A DNA stretch of 55,739 nt from an uncultured Fusobacterium sp. (GCA_900541465.1 UQJY01000010.1:1-55739), one strand, 5' to 3'; numbered from the stretch's first letter, positions 16,167 through 26,341 are shown. Notes: generated by a model not told the origin, from the letters alone. Translations and numbers: made by a program.

Positions 16167-16588
16167 TATTTATCACCGCCATTCTCTCTTTTTACTATCT
16201 TACATCTGATAGGAAGTTTCATAGAAGCTTTTCTTAAAGCTGCCATAGCTAGTTCTTCACTAACTTGAGAAACTTCAAACATTATTCTTCCAGGTTTAAC
16301 TACGCAAACCCAACCTTCTACTGCCCCTTTACCTTTACCCATTCTCACTCCAGCTGGTCTAGATGTGATTGGTTTATCAGGGAATATTCTTATGAATGTT
16401 TTTCCTTCTCTTTTGAATGTTCTGTTGATTCCAATTCTGCATGATTCGATTTGTCTGTTAGTAATCCATGCAGGTTCAAGAGCTTGAAGTCCGTAGTCAC
16501 CAAATGCTACTGTATTTCCTCTTTGAGCAGAACCTTTCATTCTTCCTCTAAACATTTTTCTATGTTTTGTTCTTTTAGGCATTAACAT
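16166..16588 (-). CDS. rplP: 50S ribosomal protein L16
   Basis: Organises the A-site region of 23S rRNA. The 140 residues start [19 protein letters not shown] and include [24 protein letters not shown]. An ATG two codons downstream is also in frame, but the longer start matches the usual MLxPKR beginning of the family. It begins directly after the rpsC stop and overlaps rpmC by one base. Confidence 0.95.
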   Translation of the reverse strand: MLMPKRTKHRKMFRGRMKGSAQRGNTVAFGDYGLQALEPAWITNRQIESCRIGINRTFKREGKTFIRIFPDKPITSRPAGVRMGKGKGAVEGWVCVVKPGRIMFEVSQVSEELAMAALRKASMKLPIRCKIVKRENGGDK

Positions 16589-16590
16589 GA

Positions 16591-17247
16591 TTACGCTTCC
16601 CCTCCTTCTTTCTTAGTTGGAAGTACTTCACCATTAAATATCCATACTTTAATTCCTAATGCTCCATAAGTTGTATGAGCTGTTGCTGTAGCATAATCGA
16701 TATCAGCTCTTAGTGTATGTAAAGGAACTTTTCCTTCAACAACCCACTCAGATCTAGCGATTTCTGCTCCGTTAAGTCTTCCAGAAACCATAACTTTAAT
16801 TCCTTTAGCTCCAGATTTCATAGCTCTCATAACTGCTTGGTTTACTGCTCTTTTGTAAGCCACACGTCTTTCGATTCCACCAGCGATGTTTTCAGCTACT
16901 AATACTGCGTCTTTATTAAAGTTTTTAACTTCTTGAACTTTAACTAATACTTTTTTACCAGTTAAAGCTTCTAATTTAGTTCTTAATTCTTCTATTTCAG
17001 CACCTTTTCTTCCGATAACAATTCCTGCTTTAGCAGCATAAACTATTACTACTACGTGTGAAGGTGATGTTCTTTCTATATTTACTTTAGATATTCCAGC
17101 ATGGAAATAAGTTTTCTTAACAAACTCTCTGATTTTTACATCTTCATGGAAGTACTTAGCGTATTCCTTTTTATCTGCATACCAGTTAGAGTCCCAAGAT
17201 CTTGTAATTCCAAGTCTTAATCCTCTAGGGTCTACTTTTTGTCCCAC
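16591..17247 (-). CDS. rpsC: 30S ribosomal protein S3
   Basis: mRNA-entry-site protein of 218 aa beginning [24 protein letters not shown]. It has the KH domain ([18 protein letters not shown]) and the C-terminal S3 domain ([24 protein letters not shown] region). Standard place between rplV and rplP. Confidence 0.96.
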   Translation of the reverse strand: MGQKVDPRGLRLGITRSWDSNWYADKKEYAKYFHEDVKIREFVKKTYFHAGISKVNIERTSPSHVVVIVYAAKAGIVIGRKGAEIEELRTKLEALTGKKVLVKVQEVKNFNKDAVLVAENIAGGIERRVAYKRAVNQAVMRAMKSGAKGIKVMVSGRLNGAEIARSEWVVEGKVPLHTLRADIDYATATAHTTYGALGIKVWIFNGEVLPTKKEGGEA

Positions 17248-17269
17248 AGTTTTACCTCCTCAACTAATT

Positions 17270-17602
17270 CTACTTTTCAGATACTCCCACGATAACATGA
17301 GCTGTTGGCTTTCTGATGATGTCTGCTCTTCCCATTGCTCTAGGGCTTATTCTTTTAAGAGCTGGACCATCATTTATCATGATAGTAGATATAACTAATT
17401 TTTCGTCATCTAATTTTGCATTGTGTGTAGCATTAGCTATAGCTGATGCTAATGTTTTCTTTATAATTCTAGCTGCTTTTTTATTTGTATATTCTAAAAT
17501 ATCAAGAGCTTCTAGAGCTGATTTTCCTCTCACTAAGTCAGCTACTAATCTAGCTTTTCTTGGAGACATTCTCACGAATCTAGTACTTGCTTTAACTTCC
17601 AC
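17270..17602 (-). CDS. rplV: 50S ribosomal protein L22
   Basis: Exit-tunnel protein of 110 aa with TRFVRMSPRKARLVADLVRGKSALEALDILEYTNKKAA and the tunnel beta-hairpin ending GRADIIRKPTAHVIVGV. ATG behind a GGAGG-type site. Between rpsS and rpsC. Confidence 0.95.
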   Translation of the reverse strand: MEVKASTRFVRMSPRKARLVADLVRGKSALEALDILEYTNKKAARIIKKTLASAIANATHNAKLDDEKLVISTIMINDGPALKRISPRAMGRADIIRKPTAHVIVGVSEK

Positions 17603-17651
17603 TAGTTTCTCCTCCTTCTTTTTAATTCTATTTATCTAAAATACAGTCTTA

Positions 17652-17924
17652 TTATTTTTTACCAGTTTTTGTATGTCCGTGGTAAGTTCTTGTAGGTGCA
17701 AATTCACCTAATTTATGTCCTACCATTTGCTCAGTTACATATACAGGTATATGTTTTTTCCCGTTGTATACTCCAAAAGTTAGTCCTATGAAGTTAGGGA
17801 ATATAGTTGATCTTCTTGACCAAGTCTTAATAACTGCTTTTAAGTTGTTAGCAGCTACTGCTTCTTCAACTTTTTTCATTAAGTGATGGTCGCAGAAAGG
17901 TCCTTTTCTAAGTGATCTAGCCAT
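17652..17924 (-). CDS. rpsS: 30S ribosomal protein S19
   Basis: Head-domain protein of 90 aa: [20 protein letters not shown] at the start, and [48 protein letters not shown] as core signature. Between rplB and rplV. Confidence 0.96.
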   Translation of the reverse strand: MARSLRKGPFCDHHLMKKVEEAVAANNLKAVIKTWSRRSTIFPNFIGLTFGVYNGKKHIPVYVTEQMVGHKLGEFAPTRTYHGHTKTGKK

Positions 17925-17948
17925 TGCCTATTAAACCTCCTCTCGAAA

Positions 17949-18779
17949 TTACTTGTCGTTTCTTCTTCTTACTATAAACTTATCAGATGTTTTTCTTCCT
18001 CTTGTTTTAACACCAAGTGCTGGTTTTCCCCAAGGAGTTAATGGGCTTTTTCTTCCAACTGGAGCTTTTCCTTCTCCTCCTCCGTGAGGGTGATCACAAG
18101 GGTTCATCGCAGATCCTCTAACATGAGGTCTTTTTCCCATAAGTCTATTTCTTCCAGCTTTTCCGATTGATACTAGGCTGTGCTCTGCATTTCCAACTTC
18201 ACCGATTGTAGCTGTACATTCTCCGTGAATTAATCTTAATTCTCCTGATGGTAATTCAACGTGGCAGTAAGTTCCTTCTTTAGCAACAAGTCTTGCTGCA
18301 GTTCCAGCAGATCTTACTAATTGTCCACCTTTTCCTCTTTGAAGTTCGATGTTGTGAATTTGTGTTCCAACAGGCATTTCTTTTAATTTAAGAGCGTTTC
18401 CAACTTTAATTTCTGCGTTAGATCCGTTCATTACAACGTCTCCTACTTTTAATCCTTTAGGTGCTAAGATATAAGCTTTAGCTCCGTCAGCATAGTGTAA
18501 AAGAGCAATGTTTGCTGTTCTGTTAGGGTCGTATTCGATTGTTACAACTCTTGCAGGAACATCTAATTTATTTCTTTTGAAATCTATAATTCTGTAAAGT
18601 CTTTTATGACCTTTTTGTCTATTAACGTTTGTTCTGTGACCATAGTTATCTCTACCATAAGCAGATTTTAAAGGTACAGTTAAAGACTTTTCAGGTCTTA
18701 CCTTACTTAATTCAGGTACAACAAGTCTTGACATATGTCTAACTCCGTCACTTGTTGGTCTCATTTTCTTTATAGCCAT
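17949..18779 (-). CDS. rplB: 50S ribosomal protein L2
   Basis: Core 23S-binding protein needed for peptidyl-transferase assembly, 276 aa. It has the OB-fold and SH3-like domains and the invariant [25 protein letters not shown] loop containing the functionally important His. Follows rplW. Confidence 0.97.
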   Translation of the reverse strand: MAIKKMRPTSDGVRHMSRLVVPELSKVRPEKSLTVPLKSAYGRDNYGHRTNVNRQKGHKRLYRIIDFKRNKLDVPARVVTIEYDPNRTANIALLHYADGAKAYILAPKGLKVGDVVMNGSNAEIKVGNALKLKEMPVGTQIHNIELQRGKGGQLVRSAGTAARLVAKEGTYCHVELPSGELRLIHGECTATIGEVGNAEHSLVSIGKAGRNRLMGKRPHVRGSAMNPCDHPHGGGEGKAPVGRKSPLTPWGKPALGVKTRGRKTSDKFIVRRRNDK

Positions 18780-18833
18780 TTGTAATAACCTCCAAATTTT
18801 CTATTAGACCTATAACTATCTTTAGCCGTTTTA

Positions 18834-19118
18834 TTATACTTCTTTGAAGTATGAAATTGTTCCAGAAGCTAATTCTACGATTGCTTTTTTCTTAGCTTGA
18901 GTTTTGTATAATTTCATACCGTGTCTTTTTGTTACAGGTTTGATGTTTACTGTTGCAACGCTTGCAACTTTAACGTTGAATATTTCTTCTACTGCTTTTT
19001 TAATCTCTATTTTGTTAGCTTTTCTATTTACTTCAAAAGTGTATTTGTTGTTGTTTCTTCTAAGTAATTCAGTTTTTTCAGTAATTAGAGGCTTTCTGAT
19101 GATTTCATAAGCTGTCAT
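18834..19118 (-). CDS. rplW: 50S ribosomal protein L23
   Basis: Docking site for trigger factor and SRP at the tunnel exit. The 94 residues begin [51 protein letters not shown]. Its start overlaps the rplD stop by one base, suggesting translational coupling. Confidence 0.95.
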   Translation of the reverse strand: MTAYEIIRKPLITEKTELLRRNNNKYTFEVNRKANKIEIKKAVEEIFNVKVASVATVNIKPVTKRHGMKLYKTQAKKKAIVELASGTISYFKEV

Positions 19119-19750
19119 TATCCAAGCACCTCCTCAATTGTAGCTAATGCTTCTTTTGTAATGATAACTTTATTTTGTTTTAATAACCAGTAAATTCCTA
19201 ATTCGTTAGGTTGGAATACAACTGCATTTTCTAAGTTTCTTGCAGATAAGAATAAGTTGTAATCACCTTGTGCTGTTAAGTCATTTACTACAAACATTTG
19301 TTTTGTGTTAGCTTCTAAAGCTTTTGTTAATGCAACTATAGTTTTAGTTTTTGGAGTTTCCATTACACCATCTAGTACAACAATTTCTCCAGCAGCAACT
19401 TTTGCAGATAATGCAGATTTAAGTGCTAATACTCTTGTCTTTTTATTTACTTTTTTCTCATAACTTCTAGGGCTTGGTCCGAATACAACTCCTCCACCTA
19501 CCATGTGTGGTGCTCTTATTGTACCTTGTCTAGCTCTACCAGTTCCTTTTTGTTTAAATGGCTTTCTTCCTCCGCCTCTAACCATAGATCTAGTCTTAGT
19601 AGATGCACTTCCTTGTCTAGCTGCAGCTAATTCTGCTACAAGAACTTCATGTAAAACAACTTTATTAGGTTCGATACCAAATATTGCGTCGTTTACTTCA
19701 ACAGTTCCAGTTTGTGCTCCTGCTAAGTTATATATGTTTAAAACCGCCAT
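19118..19750 (-). CDS. rplD: 50S ribosomal protein L4
   Basis: Tunnel-constriction protein and, in proteobacteria, repressor of the S10 operon. The 210 residues include [44 protein letters not shown], the extended loop lining the tunnel. It lies between rplC and rplW. Whether it regulates this operon is unknown. Confidence 0.95.
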   Translation of the reverse strand: MAVLNIYNLAGAQTGTVEVNDAIFGIEPNKVVLHEVLVAELAAARQGSASTKTRSMVRGGGRKPFKQKGTGRARQGTIRAPHMVGGGVVFGPSPRSYEKKVNKKTRVLALKSALSAKVAAGEIVVLDGVMETPKTKTIVALTKALEANTKQMFVVNDLTAQGDYNLFLSARNLENAVVFQPNELGIYWLLKQNKVIITKEALATIEEVLG

Positions 19751-19780
19751 TTTTTTCCTCCTTCCGTTCTACTAACCTTA

Positions 19781-20407
19781 TTATTTTTTTATAGCTGGTC
19801 TTACAACAAGGTAACCATTTTTAGCTCCAGGTACTGCACCTTTTATTAAGATTACATTGTTTTCAACATCTAATTTAACTACTTTTAAGTTTTGAACTGT
19901 TACAGTAGTGTTTCCATATTGTCCAGCCATTCTTAATCCTTTTAATACTTTTCCAGGCCATGAAGATTGTCCGATAGATCCTCCAAGTCTGTGGTTTCTT
20001 GAAACCCCGTGAGACGCTCTGTTTCCACCGAAGTTATGTCTTTTCATAACCCCTGATGTTCCTTTACCTTTTGAAGTTCCTGTAATATCTACGAACTCAA
20101 CACCGTTTAGAACATCAACTTTAATTTCTTGTCCTAACTCATATCCTTCAACTGAGTCAACTTTTAGTTCTTTAACAAATCTTAATGGTTTAACACCAGC
20201 TTTGTTGAAGATACCCATCATTGGTTTAGTAGAATTTTTTTCTTTTTTCTCATCAAAACCAAGTTGTAATGCTGTATATCCTTCGTTTTCAACTGTTTTC
20301 TTTTGTAAAACAAAGTTTGGTCCAGCTTCTACAACTGTTACTGGAACGAACTTTCCATCTTCAAAGATTTGAGTCATTCCGATTTTTTTTCCTAGAATTC
20401 CTAACAT
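19781..20407 (-). CDS. rplC: 50S ribosomal protein L3
   Basis: Early-assembling large-subunit protein. From the ATG at 20407 it reads MLGILGKKIGMTQIFEDGKFVPVTVVEAGP, the normal N-terminus of the family, with GGAGG upstream. The open frame extends 13 codons further, but that would add an unusual tail and lacks a ribosome site. It contains KGKGTSGVMKRHNFGGNRASHGVSRNHRLGGSIGQ. The 170-bp space before it, downstream of rpsJ, holds no ORF. Confidence 0.95.
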   Translation of the reverse strand: MLGILGKKIGMTQIFEDGKFVPVTVVEAGPNFVLQKKTVENEGYTALQLGFDEKKEKNSTKPMMGIFNKAGVKPLRFVKELKVDSVEGYELGQEIKVDVLNGVEFVDITGTSKGKGTSGVMKRHNFGGNRASHGVSRNHRLGGSIGQSSWPGKVLKGLRMAGQYGNTTVTVQNLKVVKLDVENNVILIKGAVPGAKNGYLVVRPAIKK

Positions 20408-20577
20408 TTGTTCATAACCTCCATCAAATAATATATTGGTTGACAACTTGACCTCGTGGTTCTATAACCCTGCTTTAAAAAAAGCGTCAACTTGTATTAT
20501 TCTGTAAGGATAATTTGATTTCAACCTTAATTTAAATTTTCAAATTACCCGAGAATCAGCCATTTTTGTGTTTTTAA

Positions 20578-20886
20578 CTACGCTTGTTTAATCTCGATTC
20601 CAACACCAGCTGGTAAGTTAACCGCTGTTAAAGATGATATTGTTTTTTGAGTAGAGTTTTTGATTTCCACCATTCTTCTGTGAATTCTCATTTCAAACTG
20701 CTCTCTTGAATCTTTGTTAACATGTACTGATCTTAATACAGTGTATTTTTTAATCTTAGTTGGCAGTGGCATAGGACCAGCGATTTCTGCTCCAGATTTT
20801 TCTGCAACCTCAGCTATCTTCTTTGCTGATTGATCTAGTAACATATGATCATAAGCTTTCAAGTAGATTCTTAATTTATTAGCCAT
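20578..20886 (-). CDS. rpsJ: 30S ribosomal protein S10 (NusE)
   Basis: First gene of the S10-spc operon, with a second role as NusE in antitermination. The 102 residues include [75 protein letters not shown] site before the ATG. A strong promoter lies 60-90 bp upstream. Confidence 0.96.
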   Translation of the reverse strand: MANKLRIYLKAYDHMLLDQSAKKIAEVAEKSGAEIAGPMPLPTKIKKYTVLRSVHVNKDSREQFEMRIHRRMVEIKNSTQKTISSLTAVNLPAGVGIEIKQA

Positions 20887-20914
20887 TGATACACCTCCTT
20901 TAATTTTTTAATTT

Positions 20915-20934
20915 AAAGGATATTAACATCCTTT
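20915..20934 (-). promoter_or_regulatory. Hairpin in the S10-operon 5' leader
   Basis: A 7-bp stem AAAGGAT/ATCCTTT with a 6-nt loop lies inside the short leader between the promoter start site (about 20941) and the rpsJ ribosome site. It is too small to resemble the E. coli L4 target; it may stabilise the 5' end. Confidence 0.4.
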
Positions 20935-20947
20935 GTACACCTTGAGA

Positions 20948-20975
20948 ATTATATCATAAATCCCAGCATTTGCAA
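20948..20975 (-). promoter_or_regulatory. Promoter of the S10-spc operon
   Basis: On the minus strand TTGCAA (20970-20975), a 16-bp spacer and TATAAT (20948-20953), with TG one base upstream of the -10. A long A/T-only stretch upstream could act as an UP element. The rest of the 20887-21214 gap holds only this promoter, the leader hairpin and the rnfB terminator. Confidence 0.75.
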
Positions 20976-21171
20976 AGCTTTTTTTTGATTTTTTGCAAAA
21001 AATTTTTTTATCTTTTTTATTTGTCAGAAAAGGATTTTATTTTTACATTTTTCTTACATTTTTTTGACAAAAATTATTTTTTATTTTACTTCATTATTAT
21101 ATATGAAAATATTTTTAATAAAATTTTAATTACAATAATCTTTTTTCATTATCTAAGCTAATCTGACAAAT

Positions 21172-21198
21172 GAAAAGATGCTGTTAAAAAACAGCACC
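21172..21198 (-). terminator. Terminator of the rnf operon
   Basis: The stem TGCTGTT/AACAGCA (21179-21185 and 21190-21196) with a short A loop is followed on the minus strand by CATCTTTTCATTT. It sits 17 bp after the rnfB stop. Confidence 0.75.
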
Positions 21199-21214
21199 TT
21201 TACATAAGATTAAT

Positions 21215-22207
21215 TTATTTTACTTCTTCCATTTCAATAGCTTTCTTAGGACATTTAGAAGCACAAATTCCACAACCTACACATTTAGCAGGGTCAACTT
21301 TGTGTTTTTCTTTTAATGAACCTTCGATAGCTCCAACAGGACAGTTCTTAGCACAGATTGTACATCCTATACATTTATCTTCATGAACTACCGCTTTCTT
21401 AGGAACTACAAGACTGTTTATTGCTTTTGTAGGACACTTAGTAGCACATAATCCACATTGGATACATTTTTCAGGATCAATCTTAGCAAGATTGTTTTCA
21501 ACTGTTATTGCACCAACAGGACATGCTTTTGCACACATTCCGCAACCAATACAAGCTGTTTTACAGTTCTTTCTTGCATCTGCACCTTTGTCTTTAGAAG
21601 AGCAAAGAACATTTACTTTTTGTGGTTGAGGAAGCATTGCAATCACAAGTTTTGGACATGCTTTTGAACAAGCTCCGCAAGAAACACATTTTTCTTCATC
21701 AATATGAGCAATTCCATCAACAATAGAGATTGCACCAACAGGACATACTTTCACACAGTCACCTTTTCCAAGGCAGGCATAAGCACATGATTTTTCTCCT
21801 GCTGCATATATGTTCATAGAAGCACAAGTTTGAATATCTCCTCTGAAATTATATTTTTGTGAAGCATTTTCATGTTTTCCTTGACATAAAACTCTTGCAA
21901 CAATTTTAGGACCATCTGAAGCTTCAGCAGTCATTCCCATTATTTCACAAATTTTGTCTGCAACAGCTTTTCCACCAGGAGCACACATATTAGGTTTTGC
22001 ACCTTTATTTACAACAGCATCAGCGTATCCTCCGCAACCTGGGAATCCACATCCTCCACAGTTTGCACCTGGAAGACATCCAGTGATTGCTGATACTCTT
22101 TCATCAACCTTAACCTCAAATTTTTTAGAGGCAAAGGCTAAGAATAATCCCATAGCTAATCCTGTAAGCCCAAGAATAACTACAGCTATTAATATTTCGT
22201 TTCCCAT
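21215..22207 (-). CDS. rnfB: Rnf complex subunit RnfB (multi-ferredoxin)
   Basis: Electron-entry subunit of the Na+/H+-translocating ferredoxin:NAD+ oxidoreductase. From the ATG at 22207 (GGAGG site) the 330 residues carry an N-terminal membrane anchor (about 5-26), the RnfB Fe-S domain with GCLPGANCGGCGFPGC (43-58), then six CxxCxxC(x3)CP-type ferredoxin motifs. Many proteobacterial RnfB proteins have only two such motifs, so this one holds an extended cluster wire, as in clostridial relatives. An open frame reaches 22243 but overlaps rnfA without a ribosome site. Last gene of rnfCDGEAB. Confidence 0.94.
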   Translation of the reverse strand: MGNEILIAVVILGLTGLAMGLFLAFASKKFEVKVDERVSAITGCLPGANCGGCGFPGCGGYADAVVNKGAKPNMCAPGGKAVADKICEIMGMTAEASDGPKIVARVLCQGKHENASQKYNFRGDIQTCASMNIYAAGEKSCAYACLGKGDCVKVCPVGAISIVDGIAHIDEEKCVSCGACSKACPKLVIAMLPQPQKVNVLCSSKDKGADARKNCKTACIGCGMCAKACPVGAITVENNLAKIDPEKCIQCGLCATKCPTKAINSLVVPKKAVVHEDKCIGCTICAKNCPVGAIEGSLKEKHKVDPAKCVGCGICASKCPKKAIEMEEVK

Positions 22208-22223
22208 AATAACCTCCAAAAAT

Positions 22224-22808
22224 TTATATTTGCATTCCGGCAAATCCCATGAATGCCAAAGCTAAGCAAGTTGCTGATATAAATGCTATTGGTACACCTT
22301 GGAATGGTTTTGGAATATTTGAATATTCTATTCTTTCTCTTACACCAGCAAGAAGAATAAGTGCTAGTGTAAATCCAACAGCAGCTCCTATACCATTTAC
22401 AATAGTTTCAATGAAGTTATATCCTTCTTGAATGTTTAAGATTGCAACCCCAAGAACAACACAGTTTGTTGTAATAAGAGGAAGATAAACTCCAAGAGCA
22501 TTGTAAAGGTTTGGCGACATTTTTTGAATTGCCATTTCAACAAATTGAACCAATGAAGCTATTATTAAGATAAACATTATTGTTTGTAAATATTCAAGAC
22601 CGAATGGAACAAGCATATATTGATATATTAACCAAGTAACAGCAGATGCTATTGATATAACGAATATAATTGCCATTCCCATTCCGATAGATGATTCAAC
22701 TTTTTTAGAAACTCCCATGTATGGACAAATTCCAAGAACTCTACCGAAAACATAGTTTTGAATAAAGATTGAAGTTATAATTATACTAAATAATTTTGCT
22801 AAATCCAC
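22224..22808 (-). CDS. rnfA: Rnf complex subunit RnfA
   Basis: Six-helix inner-membrane subunit, 194 aa, homologous to NqrE. It shows FVLGRVLGICPYMGVSK-like and LITTNCVVLGVAILN motifs that hold the intramembrane Fe-S site formed with RnfE. GTG start with GGAGG. Lies 4 bp after rnfE and 17 bp before rnfB. Confidence 0.94.
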   Translation of the reverse strand: MDLAKLFSIIITSIFIQNYVFGRVLGICPYMGVSKKVESSIGMGMAIIFVISIASAVTWLIYQYMLVPFGLEYLQTIMFILIIASLVQFVEMAIQKMSPNLYNALGVYLPLITTNCVVLGVAILNIQEGYNFIETIVNGIGAAVGFTLALILLAGVRERIEYSNIPKPFQGVPIAFISATCLALAFMGFAGMQI

Positions 22809-22812
22809 TTAA

Positions 22813-23415
22813 CTATACCTCCTTCTTTTGTTTTAGGTAATTTTGGAATGCAATAACACAAGCTATTGTAAGGAATCCACCTGGTGGTAATATGAATATT
22901 AATGCAGGCTGCCAGTTTGCAGGAGTAATAACTATATTAAATATAGTTCCGTTTCCTAAAACTTCTCTGATCATTCCAAGAACAGTAAGAGCAAGTGTAA
23001 ATCCAAGTCCTGATCCAATACCGTCAAACATTGAATCTATTACACTGTTTTTAGAAGCAAAGCTTTCTGCTCTTCCCAAAACTATACAGTTAACAACTAT
23101 TAGAGGTATATATAACCCTAATACTTTATAAATATCTGGTGTGTATGCTTCCATAAGCATTTGAACTATTGTAACAAGTGAAGCTATAATCATGATAAAA
23201 GCAGGAATTCTTACTTTATCAGGAATAACTTTCTTGAACACAGATATTAATATGTTTGAAAATACAAGAACCGCTGTTGTAGCAAGTCCCATTGACATTC
23301 CGTTAATGGCAGAACTTGATGTTCCAAGTGTCGGACATAATCCAAGTAGTAATACTAAAACAGGGTTTTCTTTAAAAATACCATTTAATACTATTCCAAT
23401 TTTACTTTTAGCCAT
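22813..23415 (-). CDS. rnfE: Rnf complex subunit RnfE
   Basis: Six-helix membrane subunit, 200 aa, homologous to NqrD and RnfA. It has VLLLGLCPTLGTSSSAINGMSMG and LIVVNCIVLGRAESFASKN, in which the conserved Cys residues are intact. Its ATG overlaps the rnfG stop by one base, so translation is coupled. Confidence 0.94.
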   Translation of the reverse strand: MAKSKIGIVLNGIFKENPVLVLLLGLCPTLGTSSSAINGMSMGLATTAVLVFSNILISVFKKVIPDKVRIPAFIMIIASLVTIVQMLMEAYTPDIYKVLGLYIPLIVVNCIVLGRAESFASKNSVIDSMFDGIGSGLGFTLALTVLGMIREVLGNGTIFNIVITPANWQPALIFILPPGGFLTIACVIAFQNYLKQKKEV

Positions 23416-23951
23416 TATTTTCTCACCCCGTTTTCAAAAGCTCCTAGAGCTCTTTGAATTCCTGTATAAACAGCTGTAGGAGAAACTGTTGCTCCTGCAA
23501 ATGCGTCAGCCGCTTTAGTAAATTCATAAGATTTATCTGTTCCTATCCAGTGTTTTTGCCATTCTTCACCAGAAATTTTTGCTCCTAGTCCTGGAGTTTC
23601 TTGGTGATTCATTATGCTTAGACCTGTAACTTTTCCGTCAAGTCCAACACCTAGAGAGAAATCTATATTCGCTGCATAACCACCTTGGCTTACAACAACA
23701 ACATATCCAACCACATTTCCATTTTCGTCTAATCCAGGTATGAATTTTAAATCATCAGACATAACTGCTTTAGACTCATCAAATGATTTTGCAAGAGGTA
23801 CAACCGCTGTTCTTGCTGCATTTTCTGCTTTTACTTTATTGTCTGCAATAACTCCTTTAGTCATTCCGTTTACACCTGCAAGAAGTCCGGCACAAACAGC
23901 AGCGATAGCTAAAAGGACAGATCCATAATGTATAAATCTATTTCTTTCCAT
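23415..23951 (-). CDS. rnfG: Rnf complex subunit RnfG (covalent FMN)
   Basis: 178 aa with one N-terminal membrane helix (about 10-30) and a periplasmic FMN-binding domain. The flavinylation site is in the segment ADAFAGATVSPTAVYTG, with FMN expected on the Thr of GAT. It overlaps rnfD by 14 bp and rnfE by 1 bp. An ApbE-type flavin transferase is required for this modification and is not in the window. Confidence 0.93.
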   Translation of the reverse strand: MERNRFIHYGSVLLAIAAVCAGLLAGVNGMTKGVIADNKVKAENAARTAVVPLAKSFDESKAVMSDDLKFIPGLDENGNVVGYVVVVSQGGYAANIDFSLGVGLDGKVTGLSIMNHQETPGLGAKISGEEWQKHWIGTDKSYEFTKAADAFAGATVSPTAVYTGIQRALGAFENGVRK

Positions 23952-24879
23952 CAGCTTTCACCTCCCCGAATTTCTTAGGCATTGTGTATCTGTTAATTAA
24001 AGGTGTAACACCATTCATTATTAATATAGAGAATGCAGTTCCTTCAGGATATCCACCTTTCATTCTGATAAGAGCTATTAATGCCCCTATTCCAAATGCA
24101 TAGATAAGTTTTCCTTTTGGAGTTACTGGGCTTGTAACCATATCAGTTGCCATGAAGAACGCTCCAAGCATAAGTCCTCCAGAAAGAACGTGCATTAATG
24201 GATCTCTTCCGGCAATTCCTGTAAGAACAGCTACAGTAGCTATTATAATTACAGGCATTTTCCAATCTATTTGTTTTTTATAGATTAGATAAGCTCCACC
24301 TATTAAAAGTGCTAGTGCTGAAGTTTCTCCAAGACATCCACCCATCTGCCCGATTAAAGCTTGAACATATGGATTTCCTTCTCTTATTAAAATTTCAGGC
24401 ACTCCTCTTTTCATAGCATCAAGCATAGTAGCTCCTGCCATTCCGTCAAGAGTGAAAGAAGTAATTGCTACCGGCCAAGAAGCTTGAACGAAAGCTCTTC
24501 CAACAAGTGCAGGGTTGAATACGTTTTGTCCTAACCCTCCAAATAACATTTTTCCAAGAGCGATAGATACTATTGCACCTATTGCAACATATTGTAAAGA
24601 CATTCCAACAGGAATTACGAATGCAAAAAGAAGTCCTGTTACAATCGCACTTCCATCGTGAAGTGTACATTCAACTTTTCTTATTTTATTAAATACTAAT
24701 TCTGTAAGCATACAGAAAATAACTGAAACAGCTGTAACGATTAAAGCTCTAGTTTTGAAAACATAAACTGCCATTAAAAGTGCTGGCACTAAAGCAATAA
24801 TTACGTCGTACATTACTTTGTCAACTGTCTCTGCTGTTCTTATGTGAGGTGATGGCCCCATATTATATACTTTCGACAC
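23938..24879 (-). CDS. rnfD: Rnf complex subunit RnfD (covalent FMN)
   Basis: Polytopic membrane subunit of 313 aa, homologous to NqrB, carrying the second covalent FMN. The likely attachment Thr is in LDGMAGATMLDAMKRG. Multiple hydrophobic helices fit an NqrB-like fold. GTG start, GGAGG site. It follows rnfC by 28 bp. Confidence 0.93.
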   Translation of the reverse strand: MSKVYNMGPSPHIRTAETVDKVMYDVIIALVPALLMAVYVFKTRALIVTAVSVIFCMLTELVFNKIRKVECTLHDGSAIVTGLLFAFVIPVGMSLQYVAIGAIVSIALGKMLFGGLGQNVFNPALVGRAFVQASWPVAITSFTLDGMAGATMLDAMKRGVPEILIREGNPYVQALIGQMGGCLGETSALALLIGGAYLIYKKQIDWKMPVIIIATVAVLTGIAGRDPLMHVLSGGLMLGAFFMATDMVTSPVTPKGKLIYAFGIGALIALIRMKGGYPEGTAFSILIMNGVTPLINRYTMPKKFGEVKADGKK

Positions 24880-24907
24880 TTTGTGTTCCTCCTATTCCTA
24901 AAGATTT

Positions 24908-26215
24908 TTATTTCATTGCTCTTAACTTAGCTTTTCCAATTTTGATAGCTTCAGTAAGAGGTCTGTTTGCAGGGCAGATATATGCACATGAACCGCATTC
25001 AATACAATCCATTAAGTTGTATTGTTTTAAATCTTCCCAGTTTTCTTTTACTGCAAGTCTTGCATACATAAATGGTACTAAATGCATTGGACATACATCA
25101 ACACATTTTCCACAGCTTATACATGCTTGTGGTTTGCAGTAGTTAGTTTCCTCTTTAGTTAGTGCTAAAAGTCCACCTGTTCCTTTTATTACTGGAACTT
25201 CTTCTGTAAATTGTGCCATACCCATCATAGGTCCACCCATAACAAGCTTGTCAACTTTTTCTCTGTCAACTCCGCAGTAATCAAGAAGTTCAGAGAAAGG
25301 TGTTCCTATTACTACTTTTAAGTTTTTAGGTTCTTTTATTGCTTTTCCAGAAACTGTTACTATTTTTTCGATTAATGGTTCTCCATGAACTATTCCTCTG
25401 TAAATAGCTGCTGCTGTTCCTGTATTTTGTACAACTACTCCAACAGATGCAGGAAGTTTTCCTGATGGAACTTCTCTGTCAAGAACTGCTTTTATAAGTT
25501 GTTTTTCTCCTCCTTGAGGATATTTTGTGTGAAGAGGCATAACTTCAATACCTGTTCCTTCACATGCTTTTTTCATACTTGCTATAGCTTCAGGTTTGTT
25601 TTCTTCTATACCGATTACGGCAGTTTCAACACCTAAAATCTTTTTAATGATTTTAATTCCTTCTACTATTGCCATTGGGTCTTCAAGCATAAGTCTGTTG
25701 TCTGAATTCAAGTAAGGCTCACACTCTGCTCCGTTAAGAACTAATGTATCAATCTTAGTATCTTTTGGAGGATTTAATTTGATGTGTGTAGGGAAACTTG
25801 CCCCTCCTATTCCAACTATCCCTTTTTCTCTGATTAACTTTAATAAATCTGCAACTGGTGCTTCCTGCCAGTTTTCGATTTTTTCAAGTTCACACCACTC
25901 GTCGTTTCCGTCATTTTCGATAACGATTGTGTTGGCTTTTCCCATTAGAGGGAATACACGCTGTTCTATTCTTTTTACTGTTCCGCTCACTGGTGAATGG
26001 ATAGTAGTAGACATAAATGCTTGTGAATCAGCAATTTTTTGTCCCTTAAGAACTTTGTCTCCAACTTTTACAATCGGGTCTAACGGAGCTCCGATGTGTT
26101 GTTGTAATGGTACGTAGACCATTTTTGGTGATGCCATTTTTTCTGTTGCCATTTCAGCTGTTTGGGCTTTGTTATCAGGTGGATGAACTCCGCCTCTGAA
26201 TCCAAAAAACTTCAT
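24908..26215 (-). CDS. rnfC: Rnf complex subunit RnfC (NADH site)
   Basis: Peripheral subunit that binds NAD(H) and FMN and carries two [4Fe-4S] clusters: CISCGKCVDVCP and CIECGSCAYICP near the C-terminus. The N-terminal GGVHPPDNK and the Rossmann-like GIGGASFPTHIKL are typical. It is 435 aa and the first gene of rnfCDGEAB. The operon lets reduced ferredoxin from amino-acid fermentation drive ion pumping and NADH formation. Confidence 0.94.
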   Translation of the reverse strand: MKFFGFRGGVHPPDNKAQTAEMATEKMASPKMVYVPLQQHIGAPLDPIVKVGDKVLKGQKIADSQAFMSTTIHSPVSGTVKRIEQRVFPLMGKANTIVIENDGNDEWCELEKIENWQEAPVADLLKLIREKGIVGIGGASFPTHIKLNPPKDTKIDTLVLNGAECEPYLNSDNRLMLEDPMAIVEGIKIIKKILGVETAVIGIEENKPEAIASMKKACEGTGIEVMPLHTKYPQGGEKQLIKAVLDREVPSGKLPASVGVVVQNTGTAAAIYRGIVHGEPLIEKIVTVSGKAIKEPKNLKVVIGTPFSELLDYCGVDREKVDKLVMGGPMMGMAQFTEEVPVIKGTGGLLALTKEETNYCKPQACISCGKCVDVCPMHLVPFMYARLAVKENWEDLKQYNLMDCIECGSCAYICPANRPLTEAIKIGKAKLRAMK

Positions 26216-26283
26216 ACAAACTCTCCTTCCTTAAACTATATTTAATTTTAATAAATAAATATATAAACTTTTCTTCACATTAA

Positions 26284-26312
26284 AGTTTATCACAATTATT
26301 TATTTTTAACAA
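26284..26312 (-). promoter_or_regulatory. Probable promoter of the rnf operon
   Basis: On the minus strand TTGTTA (26307-26312), a 17-bp spacer and TAAACT (26284-26289), the latter with an upstream TG that may compensate for its poor match. The leader to rnfC is about 60 nt. Confidence 0.5.
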
Positions 26313-26341
26313 TAGCTTTTTCGCACTTACCGACCTTTTTT

